Below the pieces are notes generated by a model. The model worked only from the letters and a program-made list of their open reading frames with translations. It was not told the origin of the DNA and searched no databases. Shown one piece after another: positions 16,813 to 25,521 of a stretch of 64,000 bases of DNA. The translations under genes were made by a program, and so were the position numbers. The stretch comes from CAYRPN01 sp964426135 (GTDB lineage Bacteria; Planctomycetota; Phycisphaerae; Phycisphaerales; Phycisphaeraceae). The stretch spans positions 1 to 64,000 of the forward strand of contig CAYRPN010000006.1 of the NCBI GenBank assembly GCA_964426135.1, written 5' to 3'. Each line of letters opens with the position of its first letter. Position 1 is the first letter of the stretch.

Positions 16813-18438
16813 ATGGGTCGTTCCGAACAAGAATTAGACACGCTTGAAAGAATCAGCCAAATATTGAGCGGAGCGCTTGAGCTTGGTCAGGTTTTTCAAC
16901 AGGCGGTAGCCATGCTCGGTGAGCGGATGAACATCACCCAGGCATCGCTGTGCCTTTGGGACGACGCGATCAGTCAGGCGCGCATCGTCGCCGCCGTCGG
17001 GCTTTCCAAGACCGAAATCGAACGCGGCCGCTACGGTCTGGGCGAAGGCGTCACCGGCCGCGTCCTGGCGACAGGCCAGCCCGCGATCATCCCCGATGTG
17101 CGCAAGCATCCTGAGTTTCTCAACCGCACGGGCAGCCGCGATCTCGCAGGCCCCGACCATCGCGGAGGCGCAACCGAAGCGGCGCCGACCTCGTTCATCT
17201 GCGTGCCCATCAAGGAGGGCGATCGCGTCATCGGCGCGATGTCCATCGACAAGCCCTTCATCGATGAAGCGCTGCTCGCCTCCGACGCGCGCCTGATCGC
17301 CATCGTCGCCGGCTCCATCAGCCAGACCATCCGCATTCATCACCTGATGCAGCGGGAGAAGGACGACCTGCTCGCCGAGAACCAGCAGCTGCGCGACAAC
17401 CTGCTCAGCAAATACCGCTTCGACAACATCATCGGCTCCAGCCAGACGATGATGGATGTCCTCGCCACGATCGGGCAGGTCGCGTCCTCGCGCGCCACCG
17501 TGCTGCTCCTGGGCGAGACCGGCGTGGGCAAGGAACTGATCGCCAAGGCCATTCACTTCAACTCGCCCCGCAAAGACAAAGCCATGGTCCGCGTCAACTG
17601 CGGCGCGCTCTCCCAGCAACTGCTCGAATCCGAACTCTTCGGCCACATCAAGGGCGCCTTCACCGGCGCTGTGAAAGACAAGCTCGGACGATTCGAGGCG
17701 GCTGACGGCGGCTCCATTTTCCTCGACGAAATCGGCACCCTCTCGCCGGAACTCCAGGTCAAGCTCCTGCGCGTCCTGCAGGAGCGCGAGTTCGAACGCG
17801 TCGGCGATCACCGCACCGTCAAGGTGGATGTGCGCGTCATCGCCGCCACCAACCTCGACTTGCAGGAAGAAGTCCGCAAGGGCACTTTCCGCGAGGATCT
17901 TTACTACCGCCTGAATGTCGTCACCATTCCGATTCCGCCGCTGCGGGCGCGGCGCGAGGACATTCCGCGCCTGATCGATCACTTCCTCGATCGCTTCAAC
18001 CGCGAAAACAACCGCTCGCTGAAGAAGATCAGCCGGGACGTGCTCAACACGCTGCTGCGGTACCCCTGGCCGGGCAATGTGCGTGAATTGGAGAACACGA
18101 TCGAGCGGGCCGTGGTGCTCAGCAACGCGGAGGAATTCACCGAGGATCTGCTGCCGCTGCAGATTCGCATGTTCGCCCATCAGGTTCGCGGCGACACGGC
18201 TGACGAATCCATCGAAACCCTCGCCAACAAAATCGCCCGCCACGCGATCCAGCAGTACCAGAGCGAGGAAGGCCGCATTTACGAACTGGTCGTCGGCGAA
18301 ATCGAAAAGCAGCTCATCATCGAAGCGCTCAGCCAGAACGGCGGCGTGAAAACCCGCACCGCGGATTACCTGGGCATCAACCGCAACACGCTCAACAAGA
18401 AAGTGAAGGATTTCCAGATCGAGGCGGCGGAGGATTGA
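16813..18438 (+). CDS. NifA-like sigma-54-dependent activator (GAF-AAA+-Fis)
   Basis: 541 aa. An N-terminal GAF sensor domain (about 10-175; GRYGLGEGVTGRVLATGQPAIIPDV and SFICVPIKEGDRVIGAMSIDKPF) precedes a sigma-54 AAA+ domain with Walker A GETGVGKE (234-241), the sigma-54-contacting GAFTGA loop (281-286), Walker B GGSIFLDEIG and sensor/arginine-finger region YYRLNVVTIPIPPLRARREDI. The C terminus is a Fis-type HTH (IIEALSQNGGVKTRTADYLGINRNTLNKK). It would bind enhancers and open sigma-54 promoters in response to a small-molecule or redox signal at the GAF domain. The target is not evident: neighbours are a divergent portal gene and convergent MOSC gene. Confidence 0.93.
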   Translation: MGRSEQELDTLERISQILSGALELGQVFQQAVAMLGERMNITQASLCLWDDAISQARIVAAVGLSKTEIERGRYGLGEGVTGRVLATGQPAIIPDVRKHPEFLNRTGSRDLAGPDHRGGATEAAPTSFICVPIKEGDRVIGAMSIDKPFIDEALLASDARLIAIVAGSISQTIRIHHLMQREKDDLLAENQQLRDNLLSKYRFDNIIGSSQTMMDVLATIGQVASSRATVLLLGETGVGKELIAKAIHFNSPRKDKAMVRVNCGALSQQLLESELFGHIKGAFTGAVKDKLGRFEAADGGSIFLDEIGTLSPELQVKLLRVLQEREFERVGDHRTVKVDVRVIAATNLDLQEEVRKGTFREDLYYRLNVVTIPIPPLRARREDIPRLIDHFLDRFNRENNRSLKKISRDVLNTLLRYPWPGNVRELENTIERAVVLSNAEEFTEDLLPLQIRMFAHQVRGDTADESIETLANKIARHAIQQYQSEEGRIYELVVGEIEKQLIIEALSQNGGVKTRTADYLGINRNTLNKKVKDFQIEAAED

Positions 18439-18580
18439 GGCGGAAGGGGCGGAAGGACGGAAGGGACGAAGGGACGGAGGGACGGAGGGACAGAGGAGAC
18501 GGAGAAAGGGAACGTGAATGAAACGAGAGAGAACTGAAACGAGAGAGAACTGAAACAAACGGCGCGACGTCGCGCTTCAC

Positions 18581-18607
18581 CGTTTAGCGCTCGCCCGAAG
18601 GGCGAGG
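18581..18607. repeat. GTTTAGC-head hairpin
   Basis: CGTTTAGC is followed by GCTCGCCCGAAGGGCGAGGC, a short perfect stem. It overlaps the 3' end of the MOSC gene (stop at 18584) on the opposite strand, so the last codons of that gene are encoded by the element. Upstream, 18439-18580 is a GGAAGGGACGAAGGGACGGA-type purine repeat. Confidence 0.7.
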
Positions 18608-19051
18608 CTGTCCGTCCACCACCACCACCGCATCACCCACACGAATCACACCGTCGTTGACGATGCGTCCGTACACCCCACCGCGCGTGCCGCCGAGCGC
18701 TTTGAGCAGGCCGTGCATTTCCTCGATGTGGGCGCACGGATGCGTGATGCCGTTGACTTCGATCTCCACCTCGCCGACGCGGATGCGCTTGCCGACGAAG
18801 CCCGCCAGATCGCCCGCATCGATCAGCACATTCGCTCTTCGCGCATGCCACGGCAGCGCCTCGCCCATGGCTTCGATCACCTCGTCCCATTGCCGCGAGG
18901 ACAGAAGCGTGATGCCGCGCTTGGCGCTTTTGCTGTGATCGCCATCGAGGCAGCCGTCGCGCGTGGCCCGCGCCTCGTCGACGATTTGCATCGACGCCGC
19001 GCGTGCAGGCCGCAGCGCCAGTCCGATCACGTTGCCGATGGGGGAGTTCAT
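18584..19051 (-). CDS. MOSC domain protein
   Basis: 155 aa. MOSC domains bind molybdenum cofactor or related metal-sulfur compounds, often through a conserved Cys, seen here in GITHPCAHIEEM near residue 107. Other features are DGDHSKSAKRGITLLSSRQWDEV (about 37-59), DAGDLAGFVGKRIRVGEVEIEV and GGVYGRIVNDGVIRVGDAVVV, all typical of stand-alone MOSC proteins (YiiM-like). The C-terminal residues GQPRPSGER are encoded by the GTTTAGC-head hairpin. It is convergent with the NifA-like gene. The substrate is unknown. Confidence 0.82.
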   Translation of the reverse strand: MNSPIGNVIGLALRPARAASMQIVDEARATRDGCLDGDHSKSAKRGITLLSSRQWDEVIEAMGEALPWHARRANVLIDAGDLAGFVGKRIRVGEVEIEVNGITHPCAHIEEMHGLLKALGGTRGGVYGRIVNDGVIRVGDAVVVVDGQPRPSGER

Positions 19052-19080
19052 ACGATGATCTGCGATTCATCTCGTGCGGG

Positions 19081-19106
19081 GAATCCCGCCCTTCGGGCGG
19101 GCGCTA
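19081..19106. repeat. GTTTAGC-head hairpin (reverse)
   Basis: CCCGCCCTTCGGGCGGGCGC is followed by TAAAC, the head in reverse orientation. The same stem with CTTCGG loop recurs at 45699-45725 and 59401-59428. It lies between lgt and the MOSC gene. Confidence 0.7.
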
Positions 19107-19151
19107 AACTCTTTTTCTCTGCGTCTCTTCTTCTTTTCGTCTCTTCCCCGC

Positions 19152-20240
19152 CTACTTCCGCAACCCGCCCATCACCGTTGCGTTTCTTCTCGAGGCGAAC
19201 GCAATCATCCCGATCCCGAACACCGACAGCCCCACGCTCAACCACTGCCCGCGCGTGATGCCCGTCGCTGCGAACTCCAGGTCCTTGATGTGCTCGTCGG
19301 GCGTGCGGAAAAACTCGTTGAAAATCCGCATCACGCCGTACAGCAATCCGAACCATCCCGCGATCACGCCGGGCTTGCGCGGCTTGAGCCAGATCAACAC
19401 CAGCGCCACGAACACGATCACGCCCTCGGTCAGCGCCGCGTAAAGCTGCGATGGATGATGCGTCGTCAGCAGCGGGCTCACCGCGTCGCCGATGCTGCGG
19501 CCGAGCACGCCGCCGTCCTGAATCGCATCGATGAGCTTGTGGAGATTCATGTCGACCGCTGCCCGGTTGCCATCGACGATGTACGTGTGCCAGGCGTGCG
19601 CATCGACGCCCAGCTTCTGCATCGCCGGCGCCAGTTCCGCCAGCTTGTCGTCGCCGAGGCTGAACATCTCCTGCGGAAACTTCACCGCCCAGGGCAGGCC
19701 CGGCGAGCACGCCCGGCCGATGAGTTCGGCATTGATGAAGTTGGCGATGCGACCGAAGAAAAAACCCGTCGTCGCGCTGAGCGCGGTGATGTCAAAGAGG
19801 TGCAGGAAGCTGTGCCGCACCTTCGCCGGCGGCGGGGCTCCGTTGGACTCCACGCGTTTCACCGAGCGCCAGGTGTAAAACCACACCGCCGCCGCCACGC
19901 CGATCATCCCGCCGTGGCTCGCCATGCCGCCCTTGTTGAGCTTGAGCACGCCCCAATAAGGAAGATCGCTGGTGAAATCCCAGAGCAGCGACGGCTGATA
20001 GAAGAACACGTACCCCAGCCGCCCGCCGACCACCACGCCGATCGCCACGGTGATGACGAAATCCATCACCTCGGCTTTCACCAGCGTGGATCGTCCGCCC
20101 GCCACCAGTTGTCGGGTGAAGAGATAGCCGCACACAAACGCGGCCAGATAAGCCAGCCCGTACCAGCGCAGCCCGAAGTTGCCGCTGATCTGAATCGCGA
20201 ATGGATCGATGTCGTGCAGCCAGACGGCAAGTGAGAGCAT
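19152..20240 (-). CDS. lgt: Prolipoprotein diacylglyceryl transferase
   Basis: 362 aa, longer than the roughly 290 aa of E. coli Lgt. It transfers diacylglyceryl from phosphatidylglycerol to the lipobox Cys of prolipoproteins in the inner membrane. Seven or so membrane helices are visible. Family motifs: GLRWYGLAYLAAFVCGY (about 24-40), VGGRLGYVFFYQP (about 71-83), GMASHGGMIG with the conserved His near residue 109, and GRIANFINAELIGR near 155-168. An inserted periplasmic segment (QEMFSLGDDKLAELAPAMQKLGVDAHAWHTYIVDGNRAAV, split over about 40 residues) accounts for the extra length. Lipoprotein substrates occur locally (25663-26274). Confidence 0.93.
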   Translation of the reverse strand: MLSLAVWLHDIDPFAIQISGNFGLRWYGLAYLAAFVCGYLFTRQLVAGGRSTLVKAEVMDFVITVAIGVVVGGRLGYVFFYQPSLLWDFTSDLPYWGVLKLNKGGMASHGGMIGVAAAVWFYTWRSVKRVESNGAPPPAKVRHSFLHLFDITALSATTGFFFGRIANFINAELIGRACSPGLPWAVKFPQEMFSLGDDKLAELAPAMQKLGVDAHAWHTYIVDGNRAAVDMNLHKLIDAIQDGGVLGRSIGDAVSPLLTTHHPSQLYAALTEGVIVFVALVLIWLKPRKPGVIAGWFGLLYGVMRIFNEFFRTPDEHIKDLEFAATGITRGQWLSVGLSVFGIGMIAFASRRNATVMGGLRK

Positions 20241-20291
20241 GCAGGGATTCTCGCCTCATGGGGCGGGTTTGCAAATGGCGTCGACGATCCC

Positions 20292-20317
20292 ATTTAGCCG
20301 GCGGGCTTGCCCGCCGC
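20292..20317. repeat. ATTTAGC-head hairpin
   Basis: ATTTAGC followed by CGGCGGGCTTGCCCGCCG. The identical stem appears at 29086-29111, 31564-31590 and 41241-41264, and inside each unit of the tandem array at 20333-20758. It lies upstream of lgt. Confidence 0.75.
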
Positions 20318-20332
20318 GAACCGCCGGGCGCG

Positions 20333-20758
20333 GAGTGAACCCGATCACGTCACGGACAAGCGCCGATCTCGGCGCTCGCCGATATCGTCGATCCGCGGCG
20401 GGCAAGCCCGCCGGCTAAATCATCACGCCAATGCACAAATCCGCGCCACTGCCTTGGGGATACTGTTGTGGATGGAGTGAACCCGATCAGGTCACGGACA
20501 AGCGCCGATCTCGGCGCTCGCCGATATCGTCGATCCGCGGCGGGCAAGCCCGCCGGCTAAATCATCACGCCAATGCACAAATCCGCGCCACTGCCTTGGG
20601 GATACTGTTGTGGATGGAGTGAACCCGATCAGGTCACGGACAAGCGCCGATCTCGGCGCTCGCCGATATCGTCGATCCGCGGCGGGCAAGCCCGCCGGCT
20701 AAATCATCACGCCAATGCACAACTCCGCGGCCCTGCCTCGTGGATACTGTTGTGGATG
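20333..20758. repeat. Three tandem copies of a 142-bp unit upstream of an ECF sigma gene
   Basis: Units begin at about 20333, 20475 and 20617. Each runs from GAGTGAACCCGATCA through GCCGATCTCGGCGCTCGCCG, an ATTTAGC-head hairpin, and GATACTGTTGTGGATG. The first two are nearly identical; the last 50 bases of the third diverge (AACTCCGCGGCCCTGCCTCG) and run into the sigma gene's 5' end. The arrangement looks like duplication of the region just upstream of the sigma gene. The gap 20241-20332 holds only one further hairpin. Confidence 0.88.
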
Positions 20759-20760
20759 CG

Positions 20761-21345
20761 ATGACGCGTGTGGCGGAATCGCTTGCACAGGGTTCATCCG
20801 TGACGACAACGCTCGAATCGATCTACCGCGAGCATCGCCAGGGCCTGTTCACGCTGGCCTTGTCGATCACGCGCCGCCGGGACCGCGCCGAGGACGCGGT
20901 GCATGATGCTTTCGCGCGCATGCTCCGGGCCGAGCAGAGCCGGTCGTCGCCGCAGGGCGATCGTGTGGCTTATGCCTTCGCCTCCGTCCGCAATGCCGCG
21001 ATCGACATCGTGCGCAAGAAGAGCGAATTGGCGATCGAAGCCATCGCCGGCGAATCCTCCGATGGCGAATCGATCTACGCCCGGCTTGGGCCGAGCGGGC
21101 AATCGAACCGCGACGGCGCTTCGGACGAACCCCTGCTTGCCGCCGAGACGCAATCCCTCGTGCAGCAGGCGATCCGCGAACTGCCCGACGCCACGCGTCA
21201 GGTGCTGGTCATGAAGCTGCATGGCGGGCTGACGTTCGAGCAGATTTCGCAGGCCATGAACGAGCCGCTTCCCACCGTCGCCAGCCGGTACCGACGAGCG
21301 TTGGACCGCTTGAAGGAGCGCCTGCAGCCGGTGGCGGCCGAGTAG
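20761..21345 (+). CDS. ECF-type RNA polymerase sigma factor
   Basis: About 194 aa from the ATG at 20761; in-frame GTG codons at 20740 and 20752 would add up to seven residues. No clear Shine-Dalgarno sequence supports any of them. Region 2: LESIYREHRQGLFTLALSITRRRDRAEDAVHDAFARML, then YAFASVRNAAIDIVRKK. Region 4: IRELPDATRQVLVMKLHGGLTFEQISQAMNEPLPTVASRYRRALDRLKERL, a helix-turn-helix recognising the -35 element. A single-pass membrane protein follows 40 bp downstream and may be its anti-sigma factor. The 142-bp tandem array immediately upstream could multiply promoter or regulator sites. Confidence 0.9.
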   Translation: MTRVAESLAQGSSVTTTLESIYREHRQGLFTLALSITRRRDRAEDAVHDAFARMLRAEQSRSSPQGDRVAYAFASVRNAAIDIVRKKSELAIEAIAGESSDGESIYARLGPSGQSNRDGASDEPLLAAETQSLVQQAIRELPDATRQVLVMKLHGGLTFEQISQAMNEPLPTVASRYRRALDRLKERLQPVAAE

Positions 21346-21385
21346 GAAAATGAATGTTCCCCGTTGGATGGCTTGGAGCATCGAC

Positions 21386-21907
21386 ATGAACACGACCGAT
21401 CGCGAACTTGAAGAACTGCTGACGAAGCTTCCACGCGAGCAACCGTCGGCCACGCTGGACGCCCGCATGGCGAAACTGTTCGCGGCAGCCGAGGCGCGTC
21501 ACGACGAAGTGATCGCGACACTTCGACCGCGGACGTTCTGGCCGCGGCTGCTGGCGTCGGGACTGGCGATGGCGGCGTGCCTGCTCTTGGCGGTGATCGT
21601 GGCGATGAACACCGCCGCGCCCACCGGCGAAACAAAAGACCGAAGCGCCCAAGGCATCATCCCCAGCCCCGCCAACAACGCCGGCCACGAGTCCGACACC
21701 CTCGACTTCAAGCCCGTCCGCATCGAACAGGTCTGGTCCCAAATCCAGCCCGGCGGCATCATCACCCTCGACGACAACACACCCCTGCGGCGATTCCGAC
21801 GCCACACCGTCGAGCACGTTCAGCTCATCGACGACAAGCAGAACATCCGCATCGAATACACCCGGCCACGCAACGACACCATCGTCGTGCCGGTGAGGTA
21901 CGACTGA
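21386..21907 (+). CDS. Single-pass membrane protein, putative anti-sigma factor
   Basis: 173 aa from the ATG at 21386, which has a GGAG 7 bases upstream; an in-frame ATG at 21350 lies just after the sigma stop codon. The cytoplasmic N terminus (TDRELEELLTKLPREQPSATLDARM) is followed by one membrane helix at about 60-78 (LLASGLAMAACLLLAVIVAM) and an extracytoplasmic C-terminal domain of about 90 residues rich in Arg and Asp. It has the topology of membrane anti-sigma factors but no recognisable zinc-binding HxxxCxxC motif. Position directly after the ECF gene is the main argument. Confidence 0.6.
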   Translation: MNTTDRELEELLTKLPREQPSATLDARMAKLFAAAEARHDEVIATLRPRTFWPRLLASGLAMAACLLLAVIVAMNTAAPTGETKDRSAQGIIPSPANNAGHESDTLDFKPVRIEQVWSQIQPGGIITLDDNTPLRRFRRHTVEHVQLIDDKQNIRIEYTRPRNDTIVVPVRYD

Positions 21908-22090
21908 GGAAGGGGACAGGAAACAGGAGACAGGAGACAGGAGACAGGAAACAGGGGACAGGAGACAGGGGACAGGAGACAGAAATAGACGCCGCGCCTT
22001 GCCGGTTAGCGGAAACGCCGAAGGCGTCTGGACGAATCACCCCTGACGACCGTATCGACAACCATTCCACACACCATCCATCCACCATTC
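21908..22090. repeat. GGAGACAGG repeat and GTTAGC hairpin
   Basis: An array of GGAGACAGGAGACAGG units at about 21912-21982 is followed by a GTTAGCGGAAACGCCGAAGG hairpin (22005-22031). It lies in the leader of the PDZ gene. Confidence 0.65.
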
Positions 22091-22101
22091 AGGAGCCACC
22101 T

Positions 22102-23706
22102 ATGCCTTTCGACCGTACCGCCTTCGCCGCGACGTTGCTCGCATCCGCCGCCGCCCTATTCGCCGCCGAACCTGCGCTCGAAGCGATTCCCGCCGCGCCG
22201 CCGGCTGCCCCCGCTGCCCCCGCCGCCCACGCACCGCAGGCTCAGCAGGCCGATCGCCTCATCTTCTTTGAACCCATCGAGGCTGGAAAAGTCGAGAGCG
22301 CGCCGCGCGTGATGTTCCTCCGCGGCGCGCAACCCGCCACGCGCCGCTTCGTCGCCGGTCCCGGCAATGCCGACGTGCTGATCGCGCCGGGCCAGGCCCG
22401 CACGTTCAATGTCGAACTGAAAAAAGTCGCCTACCTGGGCGTCTCCACTTCGCCCGTTCCTGCCGCACTCGCCGCTCAACTGAAACTGCCCGAAGGCTTT
22501 GGCCTGGTCGTGGATCACGTGGAACCGAAGGGCCCCGCCGATGCCGCGGGGCTCAAGCAGCACGATGTCGTCGTTCGCGTCGGCGATCAGAAACTGGTCA
22601 ATGCCGCGCAGCTGGGCACGCTCGTCCGAGGTCAGAAGCCGGGCGATGAAATCGAACTCGTCGTCATCCGCCAAGGCAAGGAAGCCAAACTCAAAGCCAA
22701 GCTCATCGAGAAGGAAGTGCCCGTGCCGCCCGCCGGCGCGGAAGTGCTTCCCTTCGGCGCCGAGCCGTTCGAGTTCCAATGGGAACCCGGCCAGCGCGTG
22801 CCGGCCCCCGGCCCCGGCGCCCCCGGCGCCCCCGGCGCGCTGCCGCGCATCAAGCGATTCGACATTGACATGCTCAAGCCGCGCGGCGTGCAGCGCTACA
22901 GCGACGAAGAGCACGACCTGGAAATCAAGCAGGACGGCGACGCCCGCAAACTCATCGTCAAGGACAAAGCCGGCAAAACCGTGTTCGACGGCCCCATCGG
23001 CACCGACGAGCAGCGCAAAGCGGTGCCCGAGGCGGTGAAGCCGAAACTGGAAAAGCTCGAGAAGTCCTCGCGATTCCAGTGGCGCGGCGCAGCCCCCGGC
23101 GCGGCAGGGGGCGCCGGCGCGATCGAACTCGATCTGGATTTCGCAGGCCCCGAAGTGGAAAAAATGATCGAGCTGCATCTGAAGCAGTTGGAAGACCTGC
23201 CCGGCCTTGATCGCCAGGAATTGCAGAAGCAGATCGACGCCATGCGCAAACAGATGGACGACATGCGCAAGCAAATGGACAAGCACCGCGCGGACCTCGT
23301 GCCAGGCGCGCTGCCCATCCCCGGGGGCCCCGGCGTCCCCAATCTCCCCGGCCAGCAGTTCGAGCATCGCGCGGCGACAAGCTCCGCCATGGCGTCGATG
23401 TCCGATGACCAGCACAGCATCACCTACAAGCTCGACGAGAAGGGCAAGCACCTGATCGCCAAGGACAAGGAAGGCAAGGTGCTCTTCGACGGGCCGATCA
23501 ACACCGACGAGGAACGCGTCAAAGTACCGGCGGAAATCAAGGCGAAACTCGACAAGCTGGAGAACTCCGTGCGCGTGAATCAGAACTTCGAGTTCCGCGG
23601 CGCGCCGGCCCGTCGGTTCCGCAACCAGCCGGAGGATCCGGAGTCGAAGGATCGCCCGCGCGAAGACCGCAAAGAAGAGCAGCAGCGCGAGAAGCCGGTG
23701 CTGTGA
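22102..23706 (+). CDS. Exported PDZ-domain protein
   Basis: 534 aa, ATG at 22102 with AGGAG 6 bases upstream. Signal peptide at 1-22 (FAATLLASAAALFAAE). A PDZ domain occupies about 110-195 (YLGVSTSPVPAALAAQLKLPEGFGLVVDHVEPKGPADAAGLKQHDVVVRVGDQ), with the substrate-binding loop YLGVS. There is no protease domain. The C-terminal two thirds carry two related segments (DLEIKQDGDARKLIVKDKAGKTVFDGPIGTDEQR and SITYKLDEKGKHLIAKDKEGKVLFDGPINTDEER) separated by a helical Met/Gln/Lys coiled coil. It probably acts as a periplasmic binding protein for misfolded or C-terminal peptides. It follows the sigma/anti-sigma pair and could be in the regulon. Confidence 0.8.
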   Translation: MPFDRTAFAATLLASAAALFAAEPALEAIPAAPPAAPAAPAAHAPQAQQADRLIFFEPIEAGKVESAPRVMFLRGAQPATRRFVAGPGNADVLIAPGQARTFNVELKKVAYLGVSTSPVPAALAAQLKLPEGFGLVVDHVEPKGPADAAGLKQHDVVVRVGDQKLVNAAQLGTLVRGQKPGDEIELVVIRQGKEAKLKAKLIEKEVPVPPAGAEVLPFGAEPFEFQWEPGQRVPAPGPGAPGAPGALPRIKRFDIDMLKPRGVQRYSDEEHDLEIKQDGDARKLIVKDKAGKTVFDGPIGTDEQRKAVPEAVKPKLEKLEKSSRFQWRGAAPGAAGGAGAIELDLDFAGPEVEKMIELHLKQLEDLPGLDRQELQKQIDAMRKQMDDMRKQMDKHRADLVPGALPIPGGPGVPNLPGQQFEHRAATSSAMASMSDDQHSITYKLDEKGKHLIAKDKEGKVLFDGPINTDEERVKVPAEIKAKLDKLENSVRVNQNFEFRGAPARRFRNQPEDPESKDRPREDRKEEQQREKPVL

Positions 23707-23739
23707 GAGTCCACGGCCAGTGTTGTGAGAGTAGCGCGT

Positions 23740-23908
23740 CCGGCCCCCTCTCCCTCCGGGAGAGGGCTGGGGTGAGGGCCGGTGAAGCTTGCGTTCGAAA
23801 TGTCGAAACAGCGGGCCTCAGGTTACTGAGGCCTTTTTCGTTGTGCTAGATGACGCAGGTTTTCCCGGCCCTCACCCTAACCCTCTCCCGGAGGGAGCGG
23901 GGACCGGA
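23740..23908. repeat. Inverted pair of CCGGCCCTCACCC palindromes
   Basis: CCGGCCCCCTCTCCCTCCGG at 23740 and the reverse version CCGGCCCTCACCCTAACCCT at 23865 face each other. Similar elements occur at 26294-26335, 29200-29246, 31684-31828, 32830-32872, 53584-53625 and 53722-53766. The right member overlaps the last codons of the histidine kinase gene. This is a widely distributed intergenic palindrome in high-GC genomes. Confidence 0.75.
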
Positions 23909-25521
23909 GTGGAGAACGCGTCACTCGTGATCCGCGGCGCCTGCACCTGCTTCTTGTCGAGCGTGAAGTGAAACGTCGTGCCCTTGCCGACTTCGCTGGT
24001 GAGCCAGATCGTCCCGCCGTAGCACTCGACGATCGCTTTGACGCTCGCCAGTCCCACGCCTTTGCCGGCGACCTGGTGCGCGCCCGAGTGCGTGCCGCGG
24101 CGGAAGACGTCGAACACGTGCGGCTGATCCTTCGCATCGATGCCGCTGCCGGTGTCGGCGACGAAGAAGTAAAACTGATGCTCGCGCTCCTCGAAGCCGA
24201 GCGTGACGCGCCTTTCCTTCGCGTCGAGCATGTACTTCACCGCGTTGTCGAGCAGATTCTGAAACACCTGCCGCATGCGGTTGCGCTCCGCCAGCACCAC
24301 CGGCATCGCGTCGGGCAGATCCAGGGCGATGCCCGACGCTTCCAGGTCGTAGCTGAGGCTGGCGCGCAGGTCCGCCACCAGCGCGCCCAGGTCCACCTTC
24401 TCGCGCTTGCCGGGACGAGTGCGGATGCGGCTGAGTTCCAGGAGATCGTTGAGCAGGTCGATCTGCATTTTCACATTGGCGCTGATGCGCTCGAGCTTGG
24501 TCAGCGCATCGTCGGCGAGCTGCGTGCGGTACTTGCTCAGCAGCATGGCCGCCATGCCGTCGATGTTGCGCAGCGGCGCGCCCAGGTCGTGGGAGACGGC
24601 GCGGAAGAACTCGTTCTTCTCGCGAATCTCCGCCTCCAGCCGGCCGTTGACGCGCTCCAGTTCGGCGGTGCGGGCCTGCACCTTTCGTTCCAACTCTTCG
24701 TTGGCGGCGCGAAGGTCGCGGTGAGCGGCGCTCAGGTTGCGCGACATGGCGTTGAAGGCGCCGGCCAGCACGCCCAGTTCATCGCGCGTATCGACCGGCA
24801 CGGGCTGCGGCGCTTCGCCTTCGCCGAGCTTCACCGTCGCCACCAGCAGCGCCTTCAACGGAGCCGTCCACCGCTTCACCGCGAAGAAAACAAACGGCAG
24901 GCTGAACACGCACACGATGCCCGCTGCGATGAACTGCGTCAGTTGCAGTTTGCCCAGCGATTCAGGCAATCCGCGCTCGCGCAGGCCCAGCAGCACGAAG
25001 CCCTCGAGCTGGCGGCCGCCCTCGCCGCGGCCGGGCGTGTTCCAGATCGGCGTCCGGCGGACGACGATGTCGCCGCCCTCGCCGAAGAAGAGCGCCTGAT
25101 CCACGTCGATCGCGCCGCTCATGCCGTCCACGCCCGTCTGGTTTGTGAACGCCGCCCACGCGTCCGAGTCGATCGATCGGCGATGAAGCACGTTCTCGTG
25201 TTTGTCGGTGACGACGACGAAGGCGAGGCGTCGTTCCAGGAACAGCGCTTCGAGCACATGATCCGCATCAGGCGACCAGCCGTTGTGTACGCGCCCCGAA
25301 AGCGAAGCCGCCACCGCCTGCGAGAGCATGCTGGCGTTGCGGGCGTGGGCGTCGTTCATCGCCCCGCGCGCCAGGGCGTTGAGCCACAGCGCGCAGAGCA
25401 CCGTCGGCACGATCACCATCGCCAGCGTCCACCACGCCAGCTTGCGCTGCAGCGAATGGCGGGGGCGCATGGCGAGCGCCGCCTGCAACGTCCTGTCGGG
25501 TTCCTCCACCTCTGGCGTCAT
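23872..25521 (-). CDS. Membrane sensor histidine kinase
   Basis: 549 aa, ATG at 25521 with GAGGAG upstream. Membrane helices at about 28-50 and 195-215 bracket a periplasmic sensor region. A HAMP segment follows (KRWTAPLKALLVATVKLGEGEAPQPVPVDTRDELGVLAGAFNAMSRNL split over about 50 residues), then a coiled coil, an H-box FFRAVSHDLGAPLRN with the phosphoacceptor His, an N-box QVFQNLLDNAVKYM, and G-boxes VADTGSGID and GKGVGLASV. The last 10-12 residues (PVPAPSGRGLG) and the stop codon are encoded by the CCGGCCCTCACCC palindrome. No response regulator gene is nearby, so the partner is unknown. Confidence 0.9.
   Translation of the reverse strand: MTPEVEEPDRTLQAALAMRPRHSLQRKLAWWTLAMVIVPTVLCALWLNALARGAMNDAHARNASMLSQAVAASLSGRVHNGWSPDADHVLEALFLERRLAFVVVTDKHENVLHRRSIDSDAWAAFTNQTGVDGMSGAIDVDQALFFGEGGDIVVRRTPIWNTPGRGEGGRQLEGFVLLGLRERGLPESLGKLQLTQFIAAGIVCVFSLPFVFFAVKRWTAPLKALLVATVKLGEGEAPQPVPVDTRDELGVLAGAFNAMSRNLSAAHRDLRAANEELERKVQARTAELERVNGRLEAEIREKNEFFRAVSHDLGAPLRNIDGMAAMLLSKYRTQLADDALTKLERISANVKMQIDLLNDLLELSRIRTRPGKREKVDLGALVADLRASLSYDLEASGIALDLPDAMPVVLAERNRMRQVFQNLLDNAVKYMLDAKERRVTLGFEEREHQFYFFVADTGSGIDAKDQPHVFDVFRRGTHSGAHQVAGKGVGLASVKAIVECYGGTIWLTSEVGKGTTFHFTLDKKQVQAPRITSDAFSTPVPAPSGRGLG

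Noticed and set aside
20333..20758. CRISPR-like array
   Set aside because: Units are adjacent 142-bp near-identical copies with no unique spacers and no cas genes. The same applies to the 166-bp units at 43861-44428.
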